From: Quillaja saponaria
Taxonomy: Eukaryota; Streptophyta; Magnoliopsida; Fabales; Quillajaceae
Direction: 5' to 3'
Length of the DNA stretch: 64,000 nucleotides
Assembly (NCBI GenBank): GCA_029379385.1
Contig: CM055615.1
Location: 620,001 to 684,000 of the forward strand
The notes beneath the pieces are model-generated. The model saw only the letters and a list, made by a program, of their open reading frames with translations. It had not been told where the DNA came from and did no database searches. A program made the position numbers and the translations under genes. Positions 1-11,700 of this stretch are shown here, one piece after another; the stretch's first letter is position 1, and every line of letters begins with the position of its first letter.

Positions 1-692
1 GAGACATGAAAAATTATTTTAACTTTACTCTTTTAACATAATACCAATCCTAACTATGTAAATCTTATTTCCTCCCATCCCCAACTTAGCTCTCGATCCC
101 TTAGAGGCCATAACTTTCTATCAATAGCAGAATGGAGAGTTATACCGTTTGAGCAACAATAAGATTTTTCTCCGTTTCCTAAACCTTACTATTCTTCATT
201 AATTTTGATTAAGATTTGTTCACGTGGAATCTGTTTGATATATTATACGGGGTTATCACTTTATGAAATAGGGTGTGTAGGCCGGAAATGAATACAAATT
301 ATTCTTATTCTAGCCTAATACGAATGGATTCGAAAAGGTTGGATTCAAATATATTGATATTTAATTTAATATTAAACAGATTATTTGTTATAATTTTAAT
401 TCGTATTCATTGAATTATTCTAATATTAGTAATAATATTATAATATTAATATTATGAATTATTTGAGCATTATTTAAATACGAATAATTGTATTAATGTT
501 CGAATTTGTGTAACAATAGTAAAATTCTAATAGTGTAGAATTTGATTTGAATACTTTGGAAATTGTCCAAGGCTACACAAATTGACCCGTAGAACCCGAA
601 CCCGTTTACATCCCAGTTTAGGACCTTGGGTCTACCTTCTCAGTTCCCGGCGATTCTCATTTTGAAACCGTTCAGCTGCAGAGCCTGTTTCA
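1..692. other. Upstream region and 5' leader of the SIEL-like gene
   Basis: AT-rich non-coding DNA. The first 540 bases are full of short A/T runs and show no coding pattern. Base composition becomes more balanced from about 560, consistent with the start of the transcribed leader. No clear TATA box was identified. Confidence 0.5.
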
Positions 693-3600
693 ATGGAGCA
701 GGACGAGATCGGCGAGTTCCGGAACACTCTGAACTACTCAACAAGCATTACCGAAGGAGAGCCTCTTTCGATTCAAACCTTAGCTTCAATGAGGTCCCTA
801 ATCATCAGTCCTTCAACTCCACAATCCACTGTTTTTTCAATTTTTGAAACCCTAAATCGCACACTCAAAACCAGTCACGAAAAGCTACTCCTCCACCACA
901 TTCTCAAGCTCCTCTCCGACCTTGCCTTTCACTACGATTACCTCTCTCACCAAGTATTGGACTCGCTCCGTTCTCACTTGCTTCTCTTCGCCGAGTCAAC
1001 TCGCCTTGCTGCGGATTCGCTCGAGGTGCTCGCTTCAATATCAGAACGTGACCGGACACCAGATTCTACAATGGGCGACCTAGATGATGGGTTTTTTGCG
1101 TCGCTGTGTTTCGGTCAGTCTGTGTCATGCACGGTTATGGCTGCTGAAAAATGCTGAGCGATTTTGTATTCGGCCGTCTTTGCTATTTACTGTGTTTTTA
1201 GGATTCACAAAGGATCCTTACCCTTACGTAAGAAGAGTTTCTTTGGATGGACTTGTTAGTTTGAGCAAGTCTGGTGTTTTTGAGGACCGTAGTTTGGTTG
1301 AAGGGTGTTTCCGCCGGGCTGTTGAGCTTCTAGGAGACATGGAAGATTGCGTAAGGTCAGCTGCCGTTCGCGTTGTAAGATATCATCACCTCAGTATTCT
1401 CCTTTCCGCCCTTAATCATACATGTAACTAACAAATGGTGGTATTTTCTAGTGGCAATTAGTATCAATATTTTCTAGTCCCAGTCCATTTAAAATGGAAA
1501 TCATTGAGTCTTGTAGCTAGGCGTTGTGAGAAATTTAAGTGCATTATAATCCTGAAAATTATAACCCTCATTGAGTCTAATATCACTTTTTTTATTTATA
1601 AATTTATTCAGGTCTGCTCATGGGGTCTAATGGTAGTAGCAGCATCGAAACCAGACATGAAAACATACTGGTCAAATGAAGTATTTGCCAAGGTATTTAC
1701 TATAAAGCAAATTTTGTTTTGTTCCAGATGACGTACAGAGAAAAATCTAACAGAGTTTTTCTCTAGTTCTTAGCATGTTTTGAAACCAATGTTTAGGAAC
1801 TCTTTTTCCTGTAGCTGTTTCTATTGGTATTTTTTTTGTGAACCTTACGTAAATTAGACTTTTAAAGATATTACTTTAATTCCTTGTGCTTTTAAATCTT
1901 TATGCTTTTCTGACTGTGTATAGCTTTGTCTAGGAAATTTCTTAAGAAATCACCACTTTACCCTGCACCAGGTCAATGTTTGGATTCTTCTTCCTGCTGT
2001 CGAGTCTTGGCGTGAGTGTTGTTATGTTTAATTTACGAATTTCTTGCAGCTGTTAATTTGATGTCACCTGTACTGTATATGCATGTAGCTCTGTTCTATG
2101 GCGAGAGATATGAGCATGGAGGTCAGACTTGAAGCTTTTAATGCTCTTGGAATGATGGAAATGGTGTCTGAGGATATTCTCTTACAAAGCCTATCAAAGA
2201 AAGTCATAGGGACTGCAAAACAAAAGGGGAAGTTTGGTCAGTACTCTGTTGAACAATTTGAAATGTTGGCAAAGAGCGCCGCTGGTGCTCTAGTGCATGG
2301 ACTTGAGGATGAGTTCTTAGAGGTAACTGAGAGCATTAATTCATTTAACTCTTACTATAATGTTTAGCTCCGCATTCATCTTTCAGACGAGGTTTTTGGT
2401 TCATTTCTTCAAATATGAAGAGAGTTTAATATTTCAGTGGTCACTGTTATTATATTTTAATTGAATTTGACTACTTCTGTTTGGTATTTCAAAATATTGC
2501 TTTACATATGTGCATTGCAGTCTTTCAGAATTTGTGTTTGACTTGAAGGTACGGAAGTCTGCATGTCAATCATTGCACACACTGATCATGCAGTCTGCTA
2601 AGTTTGCTGGTGAAGCCTTAAACTTCTTGATGGATGTGCTGAATGATGATTCATTGGTTGTTCGGTTACAAGCTTTAGAAACTATGCATCATATGGCGGT
2701 TTGTGACTCTCTGAAGGTGCAAGAAACGCACATGCACATGGTATATTTCCCGTCCTTCATATATGTTCTGACTGTACCTTTTACTTAGATAATACTCCTC
2801 AATGCCTAGTAATTAATTACAACACTATCTTAATTTGGGGAGGCAGGGGGGACACGCTGGCTACACTGCCAACTGAATACGGCCTCTATGAATAATTTAC
2901 AGAATTACCCTTGCCCTCTATACTTAAAATGGGGCAAAATCAGGATACAGTAAATTACTAATAATCAACTAAATACCATGGATTAAATGTTACTAATGAC
3001 TTAATAAATTACCTAGGACCAAAACTTTCTTTTTGGTAATGAATCTTGGACGTCCATAAATCTGACATGCAGCAACTAGAGAGTGTGTAAACTTATACAA
3101 CCAGCTGACAAATGACTTGGATAATAGCAATTTCAGAAGATTCATTGGAGACCTTGTTCAAACTTCAAACCTACTAAAGAAAAAGGCAAGTTCTCATTAT
3201 TAGATTATAGGATATTCTTTTGGTTTGGGCTTAAGAAGGCCAGTGTCTTCTGAGTGAGATTCTTAAACATTCATAAGTTGCTCTTGCTAACATACATATG
3301 CCATTCGATTTGACACACAACTCTTGGGATGATATTGTCATTATGTTTTCATAATTTCTTTTGCAGTTTCTTGGTGTGCTAGCTGACAATAGTATGGCGG
3401 TGAGATATGCTGCAAGGAAAGTGCTTAAACTGATAAAGCTGAAGGATCTGGAGTTGTTTAAATTATCTATTAATAGCCTTTTAGAAAACTCAGGGTTATA
3501 CCCACAGGTTTGCTGCTCGTTGATCTCTCTCCTTCCTAAATTAACGTGCACTGTTTCATTTTTAATGATAGAGTCTTCGAGATGTATTTGGAAAAATCTT

Positions 3601-6600
3601 CCTGTGGAAAAATTATGTCTTTGGATTAATTTCTAATGCTTCAAAACACTAATATCGCTTGTGGTTGTTCATTTTAGTGTTGCTACTTTTACTTCCTTGA
3701 TCTTTGAGGTTTCAGTTCTTCTTGAGCTTGAGTTCTTATTTTACTCAAATAAAATTCAGATATTGTCTTCAGATAAATTTCTAATGCTTCTGAATTATAA
3801 CATTACCTGCAGTTTGGTCATTTCAGTGTTGCTACTTGCTACTTTTACTGCCTTGTTCTTTGAGGTTTCAGTTCTTGTTAATCCTGAGTTTTTCTTAATG
3901 AAATTCAGTTTCAACCTTAATACCCCACACAATCTAACTCAGGCTTAATGACTATCTCCTAGAGTTTGGTGCATGAATCCTTAAAAACTAATTGTGATCA
4001 ACCACATTAATTTCTTTTCACCATTCTGTCAGATAAGAAATATCTTCTTTGCTATCATTTTTTGTCATATTTGCCTTCACCTAATCTTTAACCAAAAAAA
4101 ACCTAAAAAAATTATGTTGCTCCTCATTTTTTTTTCAAAATTCTCATCTTCTTGTTTGCTTTTTTTTTTTTTTCCTTATGTCTTGTACAAGTCACAACAT
4201 TATACAACTCAACTCAACTAAGCGTTAAATCTCAAAGTAGTTGAGGTTGGTTATATGAATCCTATTCCTCCATTTGTATCAATCTAAAGCGTTACTTTTA
4301 GTGATACCCAAAGCAATCATGTCCTTCTCAAGCATTTCTCCCCATTTCCCCATGTAATTCCTGGTCTCCTTCTACCACGTCTAATCCCATCGACCTGACC
4401 TAGTAACCTCTCTTAACTAAGGTATCCACTAGCCTACGTTGGAAATAGTCCCAACATTATATAGCCATAAAATAGGCCTTGTATCAATCTTCTAGAAGTT
4501 TCATTTTTAAGTTTTGAATGTATTTTAAGATTATGATCTTGGCTTCTCCACATAATTCCTTCTTTATTTCGTGCCATATTACTTTATTCTTTTATCTTAG
4601 CTCTGTATTCTATTAATTCTTCTTGCTCTAACTAAAAATAAATCACCTTTTTCCAGGACGAAGCTGATCTATTTTCAGTTTTCTCTCATATCGGTCGAAA
4701 TCATGGGAAGTTTGTGGCATTCATCATTAAGGAGATTTTTGACGAGGTTAACTTAGCTAGCTATCTTTCACCTACGAGTTGTTATGTTGCTTGTATTCAT
4801 TGGTGAATGAATTCACCCAGTTATCTATGTCAAAGTTTTATTGACAGATGAAATTGATATTGGTCGTTTCTTCTCTACCTTTTCAGATAGAAGCAGCTTT
4901 TGAAGGCACATTAGCATTTGATAGTGTAAGAGTGACTGCACTTCTAATCCTATCCATCTCTGCTCCTCTCACACAAGAATGTGTATATAGTATACCACCA
5001 ATAATGTTTTCTTATGCAGTTACATTGTTAGGTAGAATTGCTTCTGCCTTTAGTGATATTATGGATAGAGATGCTTTTTTGGCCTACTTATCTGAGCACA
5101 GTAAATCTACAAGATCTGCGACAAATATTAACTATGAGGAGGGGGAGCCACACTTTCCAGTTGTTGAAACCAATGCTCCATGTTATACCATCAAGGAGAT
5201 AATTGGTTCTGTTGGGACATTATCACACAAGACAGATGAAGGGCCCTCTGAAATTCCATCCAATACAATGAGGGAGCAGAGGGATGTAGTCACTTCTCAT
5301 GCAGATCAACATAAAGTGGTGCAAGATAAAGTTTTGAAGTCCATAAATAATATCCTTGCAAAGGTCAAAGATGTCTGGCCACTGGTGCATTCTGGTTTTA
5401 CTAATGAACTATTAAGGATTCTGAGGTAATATAGTTCCATTAGCTTATGCCTTTCTTGTAGTTTTGTACTTAATGGTACTAATAGAAGACTTGTGAATAT
5501 CTAAACCTCTGCTAGCCTTTTGGTTTAAGTTATGTACAATCTTTGTATATAGCTATGGTCAAGAACTGTTACAGTCGTGCATCCATCTCTTCATACCTGT
5601 ATGGCTAAATTTAAATGTTATATCTCTACTTTGAGCTTGGCATGCATTGGGAAAGTTGAGCTTATTAGCTCATGAATGAATGCTTCCTTTTCTAGGACCT
5701 GCATTAAAAAGTATTCTCAAGTCTCAAACCATATTCTTTGTAAAAACGGCTATAACTTTTAAGCACAGTTGCATGTTCTGAGAGCCTCTTCTATATAAAA
5801 GATCTTCTGGGAGCCTTGCCAAATTGTTGTCATATAGCGCGTGCTTGGTTTTATTGTCAAACTTACTCCAACAATGCATCTTAAATTTATGATTGTTCTT
5901 GGGGGGTTAAATCATGCAGGTGTTGGAAGGAAGAGCTCGCAAGTATGACTGTTGATTCATATGGAACTGCTGGTGCTTTGGCATTTACTTTACATTATAT
6001 CCGGATAATGAAGCTGCTAGCAAAGGTTTGGGAGCTCTTCTTCCTCCCTGCAAAAAGGTTGTGTTCACTTGGAACGGGAGAATTTGACTTCATGTTGGGA
6101 AAGCTTGATAGAAGAGTTAGAGAATTAAGGAGTAGGTTTGTAGGGTTCTCTGTAGAAGAGGAGTTGAACGTCTTGGAGCTAATACTTGTGACTTGTGTTC
6201 TTCGACTTTGCAAAGTTGAAATTTGCTGTCACATTCAGACATTCAAAAAATTGACTACTACAATTTCACATGTGGAATCTCTCCTTAAAAAAGAATCCTC
6301 AGGACCATCCAATTTTGTTGTTGAAGTTAGGAAACTGTTGTGTGAAAGTGGTACCTCCATGAATGGAGCTTCCTGCAGTCCGTTTCTGTTTGAAACATGT
6401 CTTAAGTTATTCTCCCTTAAACAGTTTGTGCTTTCTGGAAGAATCAGGCACATAGATGCAGAACTAAATATTCCTGATAATGACGCTGAAAATCCTCTTC
6501 CATTTGTTTCAGGACTACCTGTTGGTATACCATTCGAGATCACTCTTCATAATATTTTAGGTGGGAATAAGTTATGGCTTAGCCTGACTATGGATGATGA

Positions 6601-6847
6601 TTCAACTCAGTATGTCTTTCTGGATTTAAACCTTTTTGAAGAATTTGGTGAGGCCAGAAAATTTGCTTCGATTGCACCTTTTTACAAGACTCCAAAAGCT
6701 AATTCATTCATATTAAGGGCTTGTATTAGTTTGGAGTATTTGTTTGAGAATGTAGATCCTGTCAAAAGATTTGGAGGACCAAAACATGACCTGACATATC
6801 TTTGCCCAGAAAAAGAAGTTTATCTTGCCAAGGCTAGTAAAAGCTGA
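693..6847 (+). CDS. SIEL: SIEL / Integrator subunit 4-like ARM-repeat protein (one frame break)
   Basis: Eight coding exons: 693-1374, 1612-1692, 2089-2322, 2549-2740, 3367-3507, 4657-4746, 4887-5425 and 5920-6847. They join in phase at GT-AG sites and give about 961 residues, close to the roughly 936 I recall for Arabidopsis SIEL. HEAT/ARM helices fill the N-terminal two thirds (for example DPYPYVRRVSLDGLVSL and VVRLQALETMHHMA). The C-terminal domain includes the family-like stretches ELILVTCVLRLCKVEICC and FVSGLPVGIPFEI. SIEL in Arabidopsis binds SHORT-ROOT, promotes its cell-to-cell movement and is needed for embryo development; the protein resembles Integrator subunit 4. Exon 1 contains one extra base (T at 1128) that puts DDGFFASLCFGQSVS and ARLWLLKNAERF in different frames. 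Exon 4's acceptor (2547-2548) is the least certain splice site. Introns carry a tandem duplication and an antisense LINE fragment. Confidence 0.87.
3625..3920. repeat. Intronic tandem duplication, period about 150 bp
   Basis: Two diverged head-to-tail copies (about 3625-3773 and 3774-3920) lie in the SIEL intron after exon 5. Shared landmarks are TTTCTAATGCTTC (3630 and 3778), GTGTTGCTACTT and TTTGAGGTTTCAGTTCTT. The copies differ by small indels. Confidence 0.6.
4197..4440 (-). mobile_element. RTE-type LINE 3'-end fragment, antisense, in a SIEL intron
   Basis: The reverse complement contains the end of the LINE ORF and tail seen at 56390-56560: a GRRRP-like stretch, then ATTCATATA, then TTTGAGATTTAACGCTTAGTTGAGTTGAG. 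The tail with repeated TTGAG is the 3' terminus. The fragment is 5'-truncated and sits in the intron before exon 6, opposite to the host gene. Confidence 0.65.
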
Positions 6848-8712
6848 ATTACTTTCTTCTTTACAGTTTTTGCTAAAGTCAATCGGAACATGTTGATCTC
6901 ATACTCCTTGTTAGTGCTTGATATTTTGTCAATGGACCTGCAAGTTAGATATGCATTAGATGTGTGCCTGTGCCTTCGGAGTGGCTATTGAGATTTTCAG
7001 CGTTGCGGGAAAATGACCTTGATTGTTGGTAATATTGGACAAAAATGGTCTAAGTTCCTGCAGAGGGTTAATTTTTATGTACAGTTTAACAGGTCATGTT
7101 ACGACAAACAAGCAGAAGAACATTGATCCTTGATGTGGATAATGAGTTCTAAATAAATAAGTACTAAGCCTTTTCTGTCAAGAATCATGCCAGAAAGTCA
7201 TCTGGATAGAAGGGTTGCTTCCAGCAATGTGTTTGGAACTGGTGCCTTTGAAGTTTGTATCAGGCTGGATAGCATTTCATCTATCTTCTCCAAAAGTATA
7301 ATTACTCCCACAGTTTGTTAGAACTTTTGCTTTCTATGAAGTTTTGACTTTGTATATACATTTTTTTGTAGGATCCAACTTTCGTAAAGAGGAAATCGGA
7401 GAGGCTAATATTATGAAAATAACAAGATGTTTGGAGCCTGATGTGGTACGTGAAATGTGAATCCTTAATTTGGATGAAATTTGACATACGGAAGTACAAG
7501 CTTTTTCACCTTATAATTGTGCCATAGCTTTCATCTGCATAATGCTACCCTCCTAAGGTCTTCTTCTTGGTGATTTGCTTGGTTGAATTTGAAGTTTGGT
7601 GATCAGTTATTACTCCATCCATCTTATCAAAGGTACAATTAGTCTTACGGAGTCTTACAATTGTTTGACCTTTTAGTTTGAGAAGTGTTAACTAGCATTT
7701 ACATGTTTCGTAGGTTGTCTCCTTTCCTATCGAGTAAATTAAAGAAGGAAATGGCATCCAGACTAGTTTCTTGTATTTGAATTGAAATAAAGACAATGTT
7801 GCACCTTTTGAAAATCTTTTGGAGCTGTTCCCTCATCTCACTGAAAGCAGGATCATTTCTATCTGTTCAGCCAAGTTCTTAAGGCTTTAATCCTTGCAGG
7901 CTATTCGTGGCTTAGAAGTCCGAAGGATCCACAGGAAATCTGATAGCTGCTGCCGCAGATTATGTTACCTTTTCTGTTCTTGGTAGTGTTGGCCGTTGGT
8001 ATCAAGAAAATTGGTAGAATCCTCAGATTTGATTTCGTGGACACTAGTTTCTTTTCTTTGAACTTTTGGGTAAACTGTTAAATATCTTGTATATCTCAAC
8101 TTTGCACCTTCCTTGAGTTATAAGAAATGCAAACAATGTGGGTGATGGTTAATTTTCATACTCCATATTTTTCTAGTTTTACATGGATTAAAAGTATCTG
8201 CGTCCCAAAATTTCACACATTGTAGTTTTGAATTTTTTATTCATGGTGGACTTTGCAAAAGAACCGAGTTATGTTATACAATAGAAAAGTTTACATTTAT
8301 AACCGGTAGCCTGTACTGTTGTAAGGATAATTCGATAAGCCCAATATTTTAAGCTTTTACTCTTTTGACCCACTGGTCTCATGCAAGTCTGTAACATTTT
8401 TTCTTCTTCTAAAAGTTCAGTGCACTTGTATGTTCAGCATTTAATTTTTCAGTTCTATCACACTACTTAACCTAGAACTAACAGTTATCTTATCAAACTT
8501 GGTTGTCATTACATGAAACAACAAAATGGCTGATGAAATGGAGAACTTGGGTGATGCCAAAAGAATGTCCACTTCATTCCTCTTCTATTCTTTCCCATGA
8601 CTTCCAAAAAACAATAGCCCAGATGAAATGCCTGGCCAGCATATCAGGTGGTTGAACTATGTACATTCTGAGAATTACGGACCCCCCCATAGCGTTCCTT
8701 CAAAAATCGCAA
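6848..8712. other. 3' regions between convergent SIEL-like and DCD-kelch genes
   Basis: No protein-coding gene was recognised. Two exon-like blocks on the + strand have good splice sites: 7372-7445 (acceptor TTTTTTTGTAG, donor GTACGTG) and one starting at 7900 (acceptor TCCTTGCAG). They may be spliced 3'-UTR exons of the SIEL-like gene. Confidence 0.4.
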
Positions 8713-11700
8713 CTATAAGACAACAGCAGACATGAAACACCTTTTCCCAACTGCGTTTGTGCGGGTTTCTTGCCATCCCTCACCCTCCTTGTAAGCCTCG
8801 ACCTGTCGGTTATTTTGCAAACAGTCATAATGTAATAAGCAGAATAAAGGAATGCTATCAGAAAATATACTTACAGTATCTACAATGTTATCTCCAAATT
8901 TCACCCCTCCTACTACATAGATGGACTCATTGATAACACCTGCAGATGAATATCCCCTGGGCAGATTCATTGGTTCCCCCATCATCCATGCATCAAGACG
9001 AGGATCATATACTTCAACACTCGAAACCATTTCACCTCCGTCAAATCCACCCAGAGCATACCTACAAAATGACCTCTGAACATCAGTGATGCCATGCATC
9101 AATTAGATATCACCAAACTCTCAACAGGAGAGTGAAACCTGAGAACTAAATCCCTAAACTTGGAAAGCACTTTTAAGAGATGAGACTATCTGATTATGTA
9201 CAAAAGATATATGGTCAGGTTCACATACTATTATCACGACTCAAAAAATAAGTCCTATATATTTTAGGCAAATCAACAGCAACATACCAGAGCTATTCTC
9301 TTTTCGTTTTTATATTCCTACTAATCTGTAATAACTCTTTTATATTTTTAAAAATAGCAGATCTTTTTATATAAGGAAAAAAAAAGTCATCAAGTAGAAA
9401 ATATAACTACAGCTCAAACATCATGCACATCAATGGACTAGTGCAATTCATTAGTAAAGCATGACTAAACTGGCAACTCGGAAAAAAAATGAACTTACAA
9501 TTTTTCATTTAAGACAGCCATTGAGTGGCAGCCCCGTTTTGTTTTCATGTTCGCAATTTTCATCCAAGAATGTTCTCTGGGGTCAAATCTTTCAGCAGAC
9601 CTGTAGTACAAAAATGAAATACATTAATGTAGTTGTAATAAGATTTCTTCTTTTATTATGTTTTTAGATACCCTAGATATTCAAATGCCAGTTAATGTTT
9701 AATTTCTGGACATCTGGAACCCCTCAGAGCATCCATAGGCAACAAATGCTTCAGTCTGATATTCTCTTTTCATATTAGGTGAGCAAAAAAACATGTAATT
9801 TCCTATGAAAGTTGGAAATGCACAATGAAAACCTGCTAGACCAGATATTGTTTAGTAAACTGCCATTTCTTTACAAGATCATAGGAAAATATGGTGTGGG
9901 ATTTAACAGATCGACTCTCTGAAATCATTCTTTCTAGCCAGCTCTGTAGTCCGCACTATGTTGTGGAATCGGGTTGCCCGATGAGAAATCCCATCTAGAC
10001 ATTGGACTAAAAGAAAGGATCTTATGCATGTCTTTAGAAAATAACATGCTAAAAAACGTAAACTAGTCAGATATGAGCATAATTCGCACTTAGCAGCATT
10101 ATTGTAGGGATAATCAAAACTATATTGAACAGCAACAGAAATCACCAATTCCATAACTCAACAGTCAAACTGCATGTGTTTAAAGTATCAAGTTTCAATA
10201 ATTTTGCTAGAAAATAGTATCTATATGGAGGGTAGTTTTGTTTTTTCTGGTATGAGGTGGCATCAGTGAAGAAGAAATAGAGCCATTATACTTACATCAG
10301 ATAGTCATGCCCATCATATCCACCAGCAGCATAAAGCACACCATTGAGTTCTATGGTGGCAAGAGCAAATCTCTGAAACAATATAAGCACATTATAGTAT
10401 CAAGTTTCAATAATTTTCTATACATTAGAAAGGAGAAGAACAAGGAGGGGGAACTGCTAACAATATTTGTTATTTAATTATCTTATTGTGTATTATGGGG
10501 GGGAAGCGAGCCAGACTTGGGATTACATATTTCGTATCAGATATTACTATTGTAGGATCCTGTATCTATCTAACTACATGATGAAAATGTACTTCTAATT
10601 AATTTCTCCATAGATCCTATATCTGTCTACATGAAGAAATCATGTAAATGTAACAAAGGGGTTTACCTTCTGTAACATGGACCGTACAGAGATCCATCGA
10701 CCTATGTCAAAATCAAGCATTTCAACATCTGAGAAGCTTGCAATTCCATTCCCACCCCCCATTACAAATATCTTATTGTTTAAAGCAGCTCCAGCCAAGC
10801 TCCCTTTCTTCTCATTCAAAGATGGACACGAGGTCCACTGGTTGTTCATTGGGCTGTATGATTCAACTATGTAGATAGAAGATAACTACATTAGAAAAAT
10901 GTCATTCCAGTAAGAAAACAATCTTAACAAACCAGTAAGATCTTCTACCTGTGTCATACCAAACAAAACCATTTCCACCACCAAATACGTAAAGCTCACC
11001 ACCCAGCTGAACAGCAGAAGAATATGCACGAACTGAGCTCATAGGGTTCAGAGATTTGATAATGTCTTGAGAAGGAGAATATAAATCCATTGATGATAAC
11101 CATGACTCTCCATCAAATCCTCCTATTAAGAATAATGACTCCTTAGGGTCAACATGCAGCTCGTCATATGTAACAATCTCATCAGCAGGTGTCACAGAAA
11201 GATTAGACACAGATTCCAACATCATGCAACGATCTTTCAGCTGTCGAACCTCCATTTTTGCCTCCTCCTAGAATTCCAAAAAGAACGTTATATAAATGAT
11301 AAGATGAAGTGCTACAACATGGTTTCGAACAGTGGGTTAAAGCACAAGCTATCCTAGAGCATAAGGATCCTACTTCTGGTTCAAAAATGAAGGGTGAGAC
11401 CTTGCAAACATAGATACTCTTATCAGTCTTATGTACTAGTGAAAGACAATGTTCATTTCTATTAACGCCAGATAAATGCCATCCATAAATGAAGCTCTCC
11501 AGATGATCCAAACTAAATATTGTTTTCAATACGCCAGCCATTTCAGTTATGTTCCTAGGCTCTCTTATCTAATTTGGCTTAAGCAGCCAATTGTTAACTT
11601 CTAATGCCACCCCATGGCCCATACTTTTAGAACTTTTAACTAAACTTACTATTTCTTGTTCTTTTTTTCTGCACCCCTCCAATTTCAACCTTGCCTTGAT

